Notes under the pieces: model-generated | The model's input: the letters and a program-made list of their open reading frames with translations, nothing else | Told to the model about the DNA's origin: nothing | Databases searched by the model: none | Shown here: in pieces, positions 1-6,546 of the stretch | Layout of the letters: each line of letters begins with the position of its first letter | How positions within the stretch are numbered: position 1 is the first letter of the stretch | Made by a program: the position numbers and the translations under genes | Assembly: GCA_934772445.1 (NCBI GenBank) | Contig: CAKVMJ010000037.1 | Span: 1 to 7,851 of the forward strand | Direction of reading: 5' to 3' | Origin: an uncultured Clostridia bacterium | GTDB taxonomy: Bacteria; Bacillota; Clostridia; Christensenellales; UBA1242 | DNA: 7,851 nt

Positions 1-7
1 AAAGGTT

Positions 8-1249
8 ATGCAAATAAAATATAAGAATTTAAAGCAAACAGATTTAGAGGTGTATAACGCCATAAAAAAAGAAACTAACCGTCAGCAAAAAACTATTGAA
101 TTGATTGCTAGCGAAAACTTTGTTTCTAAAAGCGTTTTAGAGGCAATGGGAAGTGTTTTAACAAACAAATATGCTGAAGGTTATCCAGCAAAACGATATT
201 ACGGCGGTTGCCAAAATGTGGATATTGTGGAAAACTTAGCAATCGAAAGAGCAAAGGAATTATTTGGTGCTGAACACGCAAATGTTCAACCTCATAGCGG
301 AGCAAACGCAAACTTAGCAGTTTATTTTGCATTACTTTCTCCAAAGGATACAGTGCTTGGTATGAATTTATCTCACGGTGGTCATTTAACCCACGGAAGC
401 AAAGCTAATTTAAGCGGTAAGTATTTTAATTTCATTCCTTATGGTGTGGATTTGGATAGTGAACAAATAAACTATGATGAATTGGAAGCATTAGCAATTG
501 AGAATAAACCAAAGATGATTGTGGCTGGTGCAAGCGCATATCCAAGAATTATAGATTTCAAAAGATTAAGAGAAATTGCAGATAAAGTTGGTGCATATCT
601 AATGGTGGATATTGCTCATATTGCAGGATTAATTATTGCTGGGCTTCACCCATCTCCAGTACCTTATGCAGATGTTGTAACTTCAACAACTCATAAAACT
701 TTAAGAGGACCAAGAGGCGGATTAATTCTTTGCAAAAAAGAATTAGCAGCAAAAATAGATAAAGCAATCTTCCCTGGAACTCAAGGTGGTCCACTAGAAC
801 ATATAATTGCTGGAAAAGCAGTGGCATTTGGCGAGGCATTAAAACCAGAATTTAAGGAATATCAAAAACAAATTGTTAAAAATGCAAAAGCAATGGCTAA
901 TAGATTTATGAAAAATGGAATTAAACTTGTTTCAAATGGAACAGATAACCATTTAATGCTATTGGATTTAAACGGTACAGGGCTTACTGGTTTAAATTTA
1001 GAAAAAATGCTAGATAAAGTTGGAATTACTGTTAATAAAAATACAATTCCAAATGAAAAATTATCCCCATTCATCACTTCTGGTATTAGAATTGGTACTC
1101 CATCTGTTACCACAAGAGGAATGAAAGAAGAAGATATGGAAGTTATTGCAGATTTAATAACTAAGGTTATAAAAGAAGGCAAGAGTTGCTTCAAAGAAGT
1201 TAAGGCAAAGGTTAAAGAACTAACAGATAAATACCCATTGCCTTACTAA
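8..1249 (+). CDS. glyA: Serine hydroxymethyltransferase (PLP-dependent)
   Basis: This cytosolic enzyme interconverts serine plus tetrahydrofolate with glycine plus 5,10-methylene-tetrahydrofolate, the main source of one-carbon units for purine, thymidylate and methionine synthesis. The 413-residue product has the usual bacterial length. The N-terminal ELIASEN motif (residues 31-37) and the YAEGYPAKRYYGG segment (about 55-67) are typical of the family. The PLP Schiff-base lysine is K230 in TTHKTLRGPRGG, and the cofactor-contacting D201 and H204 lie in DIAHIAGL. The GTQGGP loop follows near residue 257. The start at 8 fits the family's N-terminus, but the only Shine-Dalgarno-like bases (AAAGG, 1-5) are just 2 nt upstream and the promoter lies outside the window. 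tyrS follows closely on the same strand, so the two are probably co-transcribed. Identification is very secure. Confidence 0.97.
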   Translation: MQIKYKNLKQTDLEVYNAIKKETNRQQKTIELIASENFVSKSVLEAMGSVLTNKYAEGYPAKRYYGGCQNVDIVENLAIERAKELFGAEHANVQPHSGANANLAVYFALLSPKDTVLGMNLSHGGHLTHGSKANLSGKYFNFIPYGVDLDSEQINYDELEALAIENKPKMIVAGASAYPRIIDFKRLREIADKVGAYLMVDIAHIAGLIIAGLHPSPVPYADVVTSTTHKTLRGPRGGLILCKKELAAKIDKAIFPGTQGGPLEHIIAGKAVAFGEALKPEFKEYQKQIVKNAKAMANRFMKNGIKLVSNGTDNHLMLLDLNGTGLTGLNLEKMLDKVGITVNKNTIPNEKLSPFITSGIRIGTPSVTTRGMKEEDMEVIADLITKVIKEGKSCFKEVKAKVKELTDKYPLPY

Positions 1250-1275
1250 AAATATATAAAATTATGGTAAGGATT

Positions 1276-2445
1276 ATGAAAAAAGAAAACGAACAATTAT
1301 TAGAATTAATACAAAGAAGAGCAGTTGCTATTTACTCAATTGAAGGGCTAAAAGAAAAATTAGAAAGCGGAAAGAAATTAATTATTAAATTTGGTGCAGA
1401 CCCTTCAAGACCAGATTTACATTTAGGACACACAGTTCCCCTAAGAATTTTAAAAGCATTCCAAGACGCAGGCCACGAAGTTGTTTTCCTAATTGGTGAC
1501 TACACAGCTATGATTGGTGACCCAAGTGGAAAAAGCAAAACTAGACCAAGCTTAACAAGAGAAGAAACTGCTGAAAATGGCAGAACTTATATGGAACAGG
1601 TTGGCAAAGTTTTAGATTTAAGCAAAAATGTTAGAGTGGAATACAATAGCAAATGGTTTGAGAATATGAGCTTTGAAGAAGTTTTAAAACTAAGCAGTAA
1701 ATACACTGTGGCAAGACTTTTAGAAAGAGATGATTTTGCTAACAGATATAATTCAAACAAACCAATTGGCGTACACGAATTTATGTACCCATTAATGCAA
1801 GGTTACGATTCAGTTATGCTAAATGCAGATATTGAAATTGGCGGAACAGACCAAACATTCAATGTTTTAGTTGGAAGAGAACTTCAAAGAGATTACAATC
1901 AAACTCCTCAAGAAGTTATAACATTCCCATTGCTTTTAGGATTAGATGGCGTTGAAAAAATGAGCAAGAGCCTTGGAAACTATATTGGTATTTCAGACCC
2001 AGCAGATTTGATGTTTGAAAAATGTATGAGAGTTCCAGACAATATGCTTAAAAACTACTTTGCTCTAACCACTGATTACGATATCGAAAAAGCAGAAAAA
2101 TTGATGCAAGAAGATATTATGAAAGCGCATATCGTTTATGCAACTGAAATTGTTACAATGTATCATAGCAAAGAAGATGCTGAAAAGGCTTACAATAGAT
2201 ATAAAGAGGTTGCAAAAGGCGGTATTCCAGAGAATATAACTGAAGTTGCGATAGAAAAAGAAAACCCAACTTTAATTGATTGCTTAATGGCAAGCAAGCT
2301 TTGCAATAGCACAAGTGAGGCAAGAAGATTAATTCAACAAAATGGCGTTAAAGTTAATGGTGAAGTTGTTACTGAATTTAATAGAGAAATTCAAAAGGGT
2401 AGCGTTATTCAAAAAGGCAAAAACAAATTCATAAAAATTGTTTAA
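1276..2445 (+). CDS. tyrS: Tyrosyl-tRNA synthetase (TyrZ-like class I enzyme with S4 domain)
   Basis: The enzyme charges tRNA-Tyr with tyrosine using ATP in the cytosol. Numbered from the upstream in-frame ATG at 1264, the class I HIGH-type signature is HLGH (53-56), in the context GADPSRPDLHLGHTVPL. GDPSGKSKTRP follows at about 85-95, the tyrosine-site segment YPLMQGYDS lies near 175-183, GGTDQ is at 193-197 and KMSKS at 232-236. A C-terminal S4 RNA-binding domain spans about 335-392. The GDPSG...KTRP pattern and overall length fit the TyrZ-type branch better than the classical TyrS branch. I chose ATG 1276 (389 aa) because homologues begin close to this Met and TAAGGA (1268-1273) precedes it, although only 2 nt away. 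ATG 1264 would add four residues and has no Shine-Dalgarno site. A terminator follows the stop codon. Confidence 0.96.
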   Translation: MKKENEQLLELIQRRAVAIYSIEGLKEKLESGKKLIIKFGADPSRPDLHLGHTVPLRILKAFQDAGHEVVFLIGDYTAMIGDPSGKSKTRPSLTREETAENGRTYMEQVGKVLDLSKNVRVEYNSKWFENMSFEEVLKLSSKYTVARLLERDDFANRYNSNKPIGVHEFMYPLMQGYDSVMLNADIEIGGTDQTFNVLVGRELQRDYNQTPQEVITFPLLLGLDGVEKMSKSLGNYIGISDPADLMFEKCMRVPDNMLKNYFALTTDYDIEKAEKLMQEDIMKAHIVYATEIVTMYHSKEDAEKAYNRYKEVAKGGIPENITEVAIEKENPTLIDCLMASKLCNSTSEARRLIQQNGVKVNGEVVTEFNREIQKGSVIQKGKNKFIKIV

Positions 2446-2453
2446 TAAAAAAT

Positions 2454-2477
2454 TCTCCTAAAATTAGGAGATTTTTT
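2454..2477 (+). terminator. Intrinsic terminator of the glyA-tyrS unit
   Basis: A perfect 7-bp stem, TCTCCTA (2454-2460) with TAGGAGA (2465-2471), closes an AAAT loop and is followed by six T (2472-2477). It begins 8 nt after the tyrS stop codon. The stretch from here to 2614 is AT-rich spacer between convergent genes and shows nothing else. Confidence 0.88.
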
Positions 2478-2614
2478 ATGTTCTAATCACTTTTAATAAA
2501 TAGCTTTTATTATAAAATATCAAAAATTGCATTAAGATAAAAAATTAAATAAAATTGTTTGATTATAAAAATTATTTTTTACTATTTTATTATGAATGTT
2601 TAAATTTATTGCAT

Positions 2615-2651
2615 AAAAAAATCCACAAAATATAAATATTTGTGGATTTTT
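2615..2651 (-). terminator. Intrinsic terminator of the ankyrin-repeat gene
   Basis: A perfect 13-bp inverted repeat (2617-2629 with 2639-2651, core TCCACAAA/TTTGTGGA) encloses a 9-nt loop. Read on the minus strand it begins right after the ankyrin-gene stop codon and ends in a run of seven U. The run of T on the + side means it may also stop transcripts coming from tyrS. Confidence 0.87.
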
Positions 2652-2654
2652 GAA

Positions 2655-4232
2655 TTACATTTCTTTTCCAGAACCATTATCTTGTTTTTGAGTTTGATTT
2701 TCTTTCTCAGATGAAGCGTTATTTGCGTTTTTCTCTTTTTCCATATCATATTTTTCAAGTTTTTTATTAAGGATATAAGATATTTCAAATTCGCTTAGAG
2801 GTTCTTTTTCCTCTTCTAGTTCTTCATCATTGAAAATATCATTTGTTTCGTAAACTGAGAATAATTTTTCACCATCTTTTTGAGTTTTTTCTGTTTCTTT
2901 CATATTTTCACTAATTTGTTGCAATCTCAAGCAATTTTCAGTGAAAGGTATTGTGAAATCATCAAGCAATGAGTTATATTTTTCTTTTGCAACTTCTGGA
3001 TAAGCTTTAGCCATTTCATTTTTATATGTTTCGATAGATTCTTTAACATTTTCGCCTGTTTTAATAAAATAATTTAAAGCAGAAGTTTCTGTATCTAATA
3101 AATCTACCACCCTACCATTAACAAATCTATATGTATAGTAATGCATTGGTGGAACATCAAATGTGTATTCATTATCTTCTGAGGTAACAATATTATGAGC
3201 CACAACAGTTTTTTCAAATTGTTGTTCTAAATCGTGTCTTTTTATTAATGCTTTTTGGTATGAATAACCTAGCGGAGATGATGGCATACCTTCAGTGTTC
3301 TCACCTCTTTTCTCTAGTTCAGCACCAAGTGATTTAATTTGGCGTTCAACATTAATTAAATCTTCAGAAATGCTTACAATACTATTGGCTTCTGCAATAT
3401 GTATTTGTTTTAAAAGTTCTTGTCGTTGACCTTTATCAACACCATTCATCAAGTAAACAAATGTGTCAACATCATTTTGTTTTGCAATTACAATATCTGT
3501 GCCATTCAATGATTTCTTTATATCTGGAATTGATGTTAAATATTTCATAGCTTCCACCATAGGCACTGGTGTTTTTATTGTTTGATTATTTTCATCTGTT
3601 TGAGTTGTGTAAAATTCACATCTACCTTGCAAAACATCTCTGGTAAATCTTTTTAAATTGCTTTTTGTTGTTAAATGATTGCTAAAGTTTGTTATATTAA
3701 CATCTTCATTATCTAAGGCATAAGCATTATGTTCTAGCAAAACATTTACAATTCTTTTAAAGCTATCAAAGTTCATATTTCTTTTATCTTTGAAAGCTTC
3801 TTCGGCATACTTTTTATCGTAAGCTTCTTGACCCGGAATTGTAACAAATACATTATCCAATCCCAACGCATAATATAGAGGAGTATAGTTATGAGTTAAG
3901 CCATATTGGTTTCTATAATTTACATCTGCACCATTTTCGATTAACATTTCAACAGCATCTGCATTCTGCCTTGAGCAAGCCACTTGCAACAATGAAAACC
4001 CATTAACCGATTTTAAATTAGCAAACTCTTCTTTTGTTAAAGATTTAATTCCCTGACCACCTCGATTTAAAAACATCTGCCTTGTGGCACTATCTGTGTC
4101 ATTGATTTGTTTGAAACTATATTCCAAAGACTTTATAAAAAACGGATCGGAAACTTGCCTAACATAGTTCTCAAACAAAACTCCCGCCCTATCAGCGTGT
4201 ACTTTATCCTTTAAATAATCAAATATATTCAT
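2655..4232 (-). CDS. Ankyrin-repeat protein of unknown function (525 aa)
   Basis: I do not recognise a named family for the whole protein. Residues 76-105 form a clear ankyrin repeat (VNGFSLLQVACSRQNADAVEMLIENGADVN style), and the next begins at about 110-125 (GLTHNYTPLYYALG). A degenerate repeat, interrupted by an inserted loop of about 25 residues, follows at 155-180 (KRIVNVLLEHNAYALDN). The N-terminal 70 residues and the region from 185 on have no motif I can name. Residues 280-345 are charged, Leu-rich and probably helical or coiled. The tail beyond 440 is acidic, then Lys/Asn/Gln-rich and likely disordered. There is no signal peptide or membrane segment, so it is probably cytosolic unless exported by another route. 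AGAGG (4239-4243) lies 6 nt before the ATG. The gene is a single-gene unit with its own strong promoter and terminator. Ankyrin repeats bind proteins, but the partner here is unknown. Confidence 0.85.
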   Translation of the reverse strand: MNIFDYLKDKVHADRAGVLFENYVRQVSDPFFIKSLEYSFKQINDTDSATRQMFLNRGGQGIKSLTKEEFANLKSVNGFSLLQVACSRQNADAVEMLIENGADVNYRNQYGLTHNYTPLYYALGLDNVFVTIPGQEAYDKKYAEEAFKDKRNMNFDSFKRIVNVLLEHNAYALDNEDVNITNFSNHLTTKSNLKRFTRDVLQGRCEFYTTQTDENNQTIKTPVPMVEAMKYLTSIPDIKKSLNGTDIVIAKQNDVDTFVYLMNGVDKGQRQELLKQIHIAEANSIVSISEDLINVERQIKSLGAELEKRGENTEGMPSSPLGYSYQKALIKRHDLEQQFEKTVVAHNIVTSEDNEYTFDVPPMHYYTYRFVNGRVVDLLDTETSALNYFIKTGENVKESIETYKNEMAKAYPEVAKEKYNSLLDDFTIPFTENCLRLQQISENMKETEKTQKDGEKLFSVYETNDIFNDEELEEEKEPLSEFEISYILNKKLEKYDMEKEKNANNASSEKENQTQKQDNGSGKEM

Positions 4233-4256
4233 AATGCACCTCTCTTTATTATAACT

Positions 4257-4285
4257 ATTTTAGCAAACAATAGAATAATTGTCAA
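4257..4285 (-). promoter_or_regulatory. Sigma-A promoter of the ankyrin-repeat gene
   Basis: On the minus strand a consensus -35 TTGACA (complement of 4280-4285), a 17-bp spacer and an extended -10 TGC-TAAAAT (hexamer 4257-4262) predict a start near 4250. That gives an 18-nt leader carrying the Shine-Dalgarno site. Such a match suggests strong, possibly constitutive expression. No operator-like repeat is evident. Confidence 0.82.
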
Positions 4286-4445
4286 TATCGGATTTTTGGC
4301 TAATTTAAGGAAAAAACCTAAGAAATACTATCTTAAAAATTAAAAGTATTAAAATTAAAATTTTATATCAATTGATTAACAACTAAAATCTTATTGGCTT
4401 AAAACTTTATTTTTCAATTTAAAATAAAGACTATAATTGCATATT

Positions 4446-4475
4446 AAAACAAAAAGAGAAGAATCTCTCTTCTCT
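4446..4475 (-). terminator. Intrinsic terminator of the HAD phosphatase gene
   Basis: A 7-bp stem, AGAGAAG (4455-4461) with CTTCTCT (4469-4475), has a 7-nt loop. On the minus strand it is followed by a U-rich tract interrupted by one G (4446-4454). It starts 10 nt beyond the stop codon of the HAD gene. Confidence 0.82.
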
Positions 4476-4485
4476 AAATTTTTTA

Positions 4486-5244
4486 TTATAACACTGCTTC
4501 CTCTTCCGCAATTCTCATCGATGGAACAACATACTCTTTCTTTGATGTTTCTTTAGATTTATCAGAAACTATCATATTATCAATAACTGGTAAAATATCT
4601 GTTAAATCTGTAACATCTTCCATAACTTTATGCCATTTTGTTGAATTTTCTTTTTCAACATTCTCATCTGGATTTAAGCAAATTGTTTTGCAACCGCTTA
4701 AATGTGCCCATTCATCATTATCGCCATTTCCAACAAATATAATTTCATCGCTATTACTATCTGTTGCTTTTCTAAAACGCTCTATATATAAAGCTTTGCC
4801 ATCAAAATCGTATTCTGTACCTTTTATAGCAGAAATTACGCCATTGCTATCAAAGTACATATCGTTTGCACTAATATTATCAAAATATTTAACATTATCG
4901 CCTAATGTTTTTTCAATAACACTTTTAAAGTTTCCAGAAACAATATGTAGTGAATAACCTTCATCATAAAGTTTTTTAAATGTTTCTGAAGCACCCGGCA
5001 TAAGTTCTATATCACCTGCAATATTCATAAACATTTCGCCAGTTAAGCCCTTTTGCCTGAATCTCTTGCAAGTTAAATCGCACCATTCATCGTGGTTAAT
5101 ATTTCCCTTCATAAATTCATAATATAAACATTTATATAGAGAATCGTGGCCAGTATAATAACCTAGTTTATCCCAAGCATCTCTCCATACATTTCCATTT
5201 TCCTTAGTTATTGTTCCATCAAAATCAAACATTACTGCCTTCAT
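4486..5244 (-). CDS. HAD-superfamily phosphatase, phosphoserine-phosphatase-like
   Basis: The 252-residue protein has all four HAD motifs in order. Motif I is DFDGT (7-11), with nucleophile D7 and acid/base D9. Motif II is the serine in IVSGN (S103), motif III is K150 in DFDGKAL, and motif IV is GNGDND (172-177), which binds Mg2+. The helical cap inserted between motifs I and II (about 15-80) matches the C1-capped HAD-IB group that includes phosphoserine phosphatase. The substrate cannot be read from sequence: phosphoserine, a phosphocholine-type compound or a nucleotide are all possible. Residues from about 225 form a charged tail beyond the catalytic core. AAGGAG (5252-5257) lies 7 nt before the ATG. 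The gene is divergent from the PnuC-like transporter, and a shared pathway such as nucleotide or vitamin salvage is only a guess. Confidence 0.88.
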   Translation of the reverse strand: MKAVMFDFDGTITKENGNVWRDAWDKLGYYTGHDSLYKCLYYEFMKGNINHDEWCDLTCKRFRQKGLTGEMFMNIAGDIELMPGASETFKKLYDEGYSLHIVSGNFKSVIEKTLGDNVKYFDNISANDMYFDSNGVISAIKGTEYDFDGKALYIERFRKATDSNSDEIIFVGNGDNDEWAHLSGCKTICLNPDENVEKENSTKWHKVMEDVTDLTDILPVIDNMIVSDKSKETSKKEYVVPSMRIAEEEAVL

Positions 5245-5265
5245 ACAATCTCTCCTTAATATTTC

Positions 5266-5287
5266 GGATTACTATTATATATAATCC
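5266..5287. promoter_or_regulatory. Inverted repeat spanning the -10 box of the HAD promoter (possible operator)
   Basis: GGATTA (5266-5271) and TAATCC (5282-5287) are perfect inverted half-sites separated by 10 bp, placing the -10 hexamer and start site between them. A dimeric repressor bound here would block the promoter. The repeat could also be chance in AT-rich DNA, because only the four G/C pairs carry information. Confidence 0.35.
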
Positions 5288-5302
5288 TTTTAGGTTTTGC
5301 AA
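5274..5302 (-). promoter_or_regulatory. Sigma-A promoter of the HAD phosphatase gene
   Basis: On the minus strand TTGCAA (5297-5302), a 17-bp spacer and a perfect TATAAT (complement of 5274-5279) predict a start near 5267 and a leader of about 22 nt ending in a good Shine-Dalgarno site. Confidence 0.8.
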
Positions 5303-5390
5303 TACTAAAATTAAAAAATTTCTTCATTTTCGACATTTTTTTAGTTTATAACAAATTAATGTAAAATAGTTCTCTTAAATCTAAATTATA

Positions 5391-5399
5391 TGATATAAT
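5391..5399 (+). promoter_or_regulatory. Extended -10 promoter of the PnuC-like gene
   Basis: TG-A-TATAAT is a perfect extended -10 element. No good -35 hexamer is found 16-18 bp upstream, which extended -10 promoters tolerate. The predicted start near 5406 leaves about 22 nt before ATG 5428. There is therefore no room for a riboswitch, although vitamin transporters of this family often have one. Confidence 0.7.
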
Positions 5400-5427
5400 T
5401 TTCAAAATGTTTACTAAAAGGAACACT

Positions 5428-6255
5428 ATGGAAAAAGAAATTAAAAACAATACAAATCAAAATGAAAATAAAAACACATACGATGCAAACCATAAAGATA
5501 GTTTAAAAAACTTTTTTAAATCCTTTACACCCTATCAAATTATTTACTTATTGGGCGTTATTCTTCTTGTTACATTATTTATCATATTCTTACCAGATGA
5601 AATGCTAGAAAGCACGGATAATATGCCAAAAGGAATGGCAACATTCGTAACGATATGTGCCATTATTGCAGTTATCGCAAACCCAATTTGCGAGCTATTA
5701 ATATCTAAACAAAACAAATGGAATTTTATAGTTTCAATTGTATTTATTGAAATAACAGAAAGCGTAATTCTATTCGTTCAAGGAAATTATTCAACTGCAA
5801 TTTTCTCTATACTTTTTTGGATACCAATAGATTTTGCGTCATTCTTCACTTGGAAAAAGCACCCAGATGAGGAAGAAGAAATTGTAACAAAGGTTAAGAA
5901 ACTTACAATAAAACAAGATATATTTGTTGTTCTTGGAATATTGGCTTTTGGTTTTGGTGTTGGCTATCTCCTAACATTAATTCCGGGTGCTGAAGATACA
6001 TATATTGATGCATTCTGTACAGCTGTTGGTATGACAAACGGAATACTTCTACTTCTAAGATATAACGAACAATGGATTGCTTGGATTCTTTGCCTAATAT
6101 TAGATGCTTGGTTATATATATCAGCTGGTTCATATATAATGCTAATAACGGTTTTTGCAATGACTGTTAACACAATTTATGGATTTATAAAATGGTTGAG
6201 ATATATAAAAGAACATAAAAAAGAAACCAACCAAATTTCAGAAGAACAAAAATAA
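5428..6255 (+). CDS. pnuC: PnuC-family transporter (nicotinamide riboside or related vitamin), divergent
   Basis: PnuC proteins are membrane carriers that bring nicotinamide riboside, or in sister groups thiamine or riboflavin, into the cell by facilitated diffusion coupled to phosphorylation inside. Of 275 residues, the first 33 are hydrophilic and Asn/Lys-rich. About seven or eight hydrophobic segments follow (near 37-55, 70-92, 98-117, 121-141, 165-186, 193-210, 214-232, 235-256). The C-terminal half (DAFCTAVGMTNGILLLLRYNEQW... to NTIYGFIKW) matches the family best. W216 and W219 fit the W-x-x-W motif, but the Asn expected four residues later is L223, so the substrate is uncertain. I chose ATG 5428 because AAAGGA (5417-5422) sits 5 nt upstream, whereas ATG 5407 would lie at the predicted transcript start. 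No clean terminator follows directly. Confidence 0.85.
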   Translation: MEKEIKNNTNQNENKNTYDANHKDSLKNFFKSFTPYQIIYLLGVILLVTLFIIFLPDEMLESTDNMPKGMATFVTICAIIAVIANPICELLISKQNKWNFIVSIVFIEITESVILFVQGNYSTAIFSILFWIPIDFASFFTWKKHPDEEEEIVTKVKKLTIKQDIFVVLGILAFGFGVGYLLTLIPGAEDTYIDAFCTAVGMTNGILLLLRYNEQWIAWILCLILDAWLYISAGSYIMLITVFAMTVNTIYGFIKWLRYIKEHKKETNQISEEQK

Positions 6256-6328
6256 AATTAATTAGAATAAAGTTGTAAAATTAAAAAATGTTATTACACA
6301 AACAAATTTGTTAAATCAGATTTTATAT

Positions 6329-6391
6329 AAAAGAAACCCGTTGCCTAACTATATAACGACAACGGGAAAAGAAATTTAATTTACTTTCGAT
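6329..6391 (-). ncRNA. Candidate small RNA, downstream sibling (about 63 nt)
   Basis: A minus-strand transcript is predicted to start with A at 6391, 7 nt past a TATAGT -10 box, and to end in the U-tract at 6329-6336. Its 5' end reads AUCGAAAG and folds into a small hairpin (AAAG/CUUU plus AAAU/AUUU, one bulged U, UAA loop). The terminator hairpin with a 16-nt loop follows. No open reading frame with a ribosome-binding site fits inside. The neighbouring unit at 6436-6501 shares the start, the 5' hairpin and the UUUCUUUU linker, which is the main evidence that this is a real RNA. I recognise no Rfam family. Confidence 0.6.
6331..6366 (-). terminator. Terminator of the downstream small-RNA unit
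   Basis: The 7-bp GC-rich stem CCCGTTG (6337-6343) with CAACGGG (6360-6366) has a 16-nt loop. On the minus strand it is followed by UUUCUUUU. On the + strand no T-run follows, so it would not terminate pnuC transcripts. Confidence 0.75.
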
Positions 6392-6397
6392 ACCATT

Positions 6398-6426
6398 ACT
6401 ATATGCAAAAGAATATAAAATGTCAA
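6398..6426 (-). promoter_or_regulatory. Promoter of the downstream small-RNA unit
   Basis: On the minus strand a perfect TTGACA (complement of 6421-6426), a 17-bp spacer and TATAGT (complement of 6398-6403) form a near-consensus sigma-A promoter, with +1 predicted at A 6391. It lies between the two terminators, so the downstream unit can be expressed independently. Confidence 0.82.
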
Positions 6427-6435
6427 CACTTTATT

Positions 6436-6476
6436 AAAAAAAAAATTCCATAGGTTATTATTACTGCCCTATGGAA
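6436..6476 (-). terminator. Terminator of the upstream small-RNA unit
   Basis: The 9-bp stem TTCCATAGG/CCTATGGAA (6446-6454 with 6468-6476) has a 13-nt loop. On the minus strand ten consecutive U follow (6436-6445), a textbook intrinsic terminator. The + strand lacks a T-run after the stem, so orientation is clear. Confidence 0.88.
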
Positions 6477-6501
6477 AAAGAAAATAATTTTTGCTTTCGT
6501 T
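6436..6501 (-). ncRNA. Candidate small RNA, upstream sibling (about 66 nt)
   Basis: A minus-strand transcript is predicted from A 6501 to the end of a ten-U tract at 6436. The 5' end reads AACGAAAG and folds as in its sibling (AAAG/CUUU plus AAAA/UUUU, one bulged C, AUUA loop). A CUUUUU linker then leads into the terminator hairpin, which has a 13-nt loop. A leaderless reading frame starting at the ATG near 6505 would begin upstream of the predicted +1 and is not conserved in the sibling, where it stops after six codons. A non-coding RNA is therefore the better reading. Confidence 0.63.
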
Positions 6502-6507
6502 GGCATT

Positions 6508-6536
6508 ATTATATTAAAAGCAAAACTATTTGTCAA
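6508..6536 (-). promoter_or_regulatory. Consensus promoter of the upstream small-RNA unit
   Basis: On the minus strand a perfect TTGACA (complement of 6531-6536), exactly 17 bp, and a perfect TATAAT (complement of 6508-6513) make this the best promoter in the window. No gene-sized reading frame follows it, only about 66 nt to a strong terminator. Confidence 0.88.
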
Positions 6537-6546
6537 CATATTTTAT

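Larger units (their letters stand above)
6329..6536 (-). repeat. Tandem duplication of a promoter-RNA-terminator unit
   Basis: Two copies (6329-6426 and 6436-6536) are offset by 110 bp at both the -35 box and the predicted start. Shared blocks in minus-strand order are TGTTGACA, a CTTTT run in the spacer, the -10 box followed by AATG, CGAAAG, a TTTCTTTT-type linker and a hairpin. The terminator stems differ in sequence but keep pairing, so the copies are diverged rather than recent. Confidence 0.72.

Noticed and set aside
862..1194. 110-codon minus-strand frame inside glyA
   Set aside because: It lies wholly antisense to a highly conserved enzyme, with no promoter or Shine-Dalgarno site. It is an expected shadow frame.
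5267..5427. Riboswitch controlling the PnuC-like gene
   Set aside because: The predicted leader is only about 22 nt, too short for an aptamer, and no aptamer motif is visible upstream.
5964..6173. Minus-strand reading frames opposite pnuC (also 5903-6160)
   Set aside because: They have no ribosome-binding site, overlap a well-supported membrane protein gene, and their hydrophobic composition is the mirror of the pnuC coding strand.
6301..6312. 12-bp palindrome AACAAATTTGTT after pnuC as its terminator
   Set aside because: A palindrome without a loop or a following T-run does not form an intrinsic terminator.
6418..6507. Leaderless peptide starting near the first small-RNA promoter (MPTKAK...)
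   Set aside because: Its ATG lies upstream of the predicted +1, there is no ribosome-binding site, it runs through the terminator stem, and the sibling copy stops after six codons.
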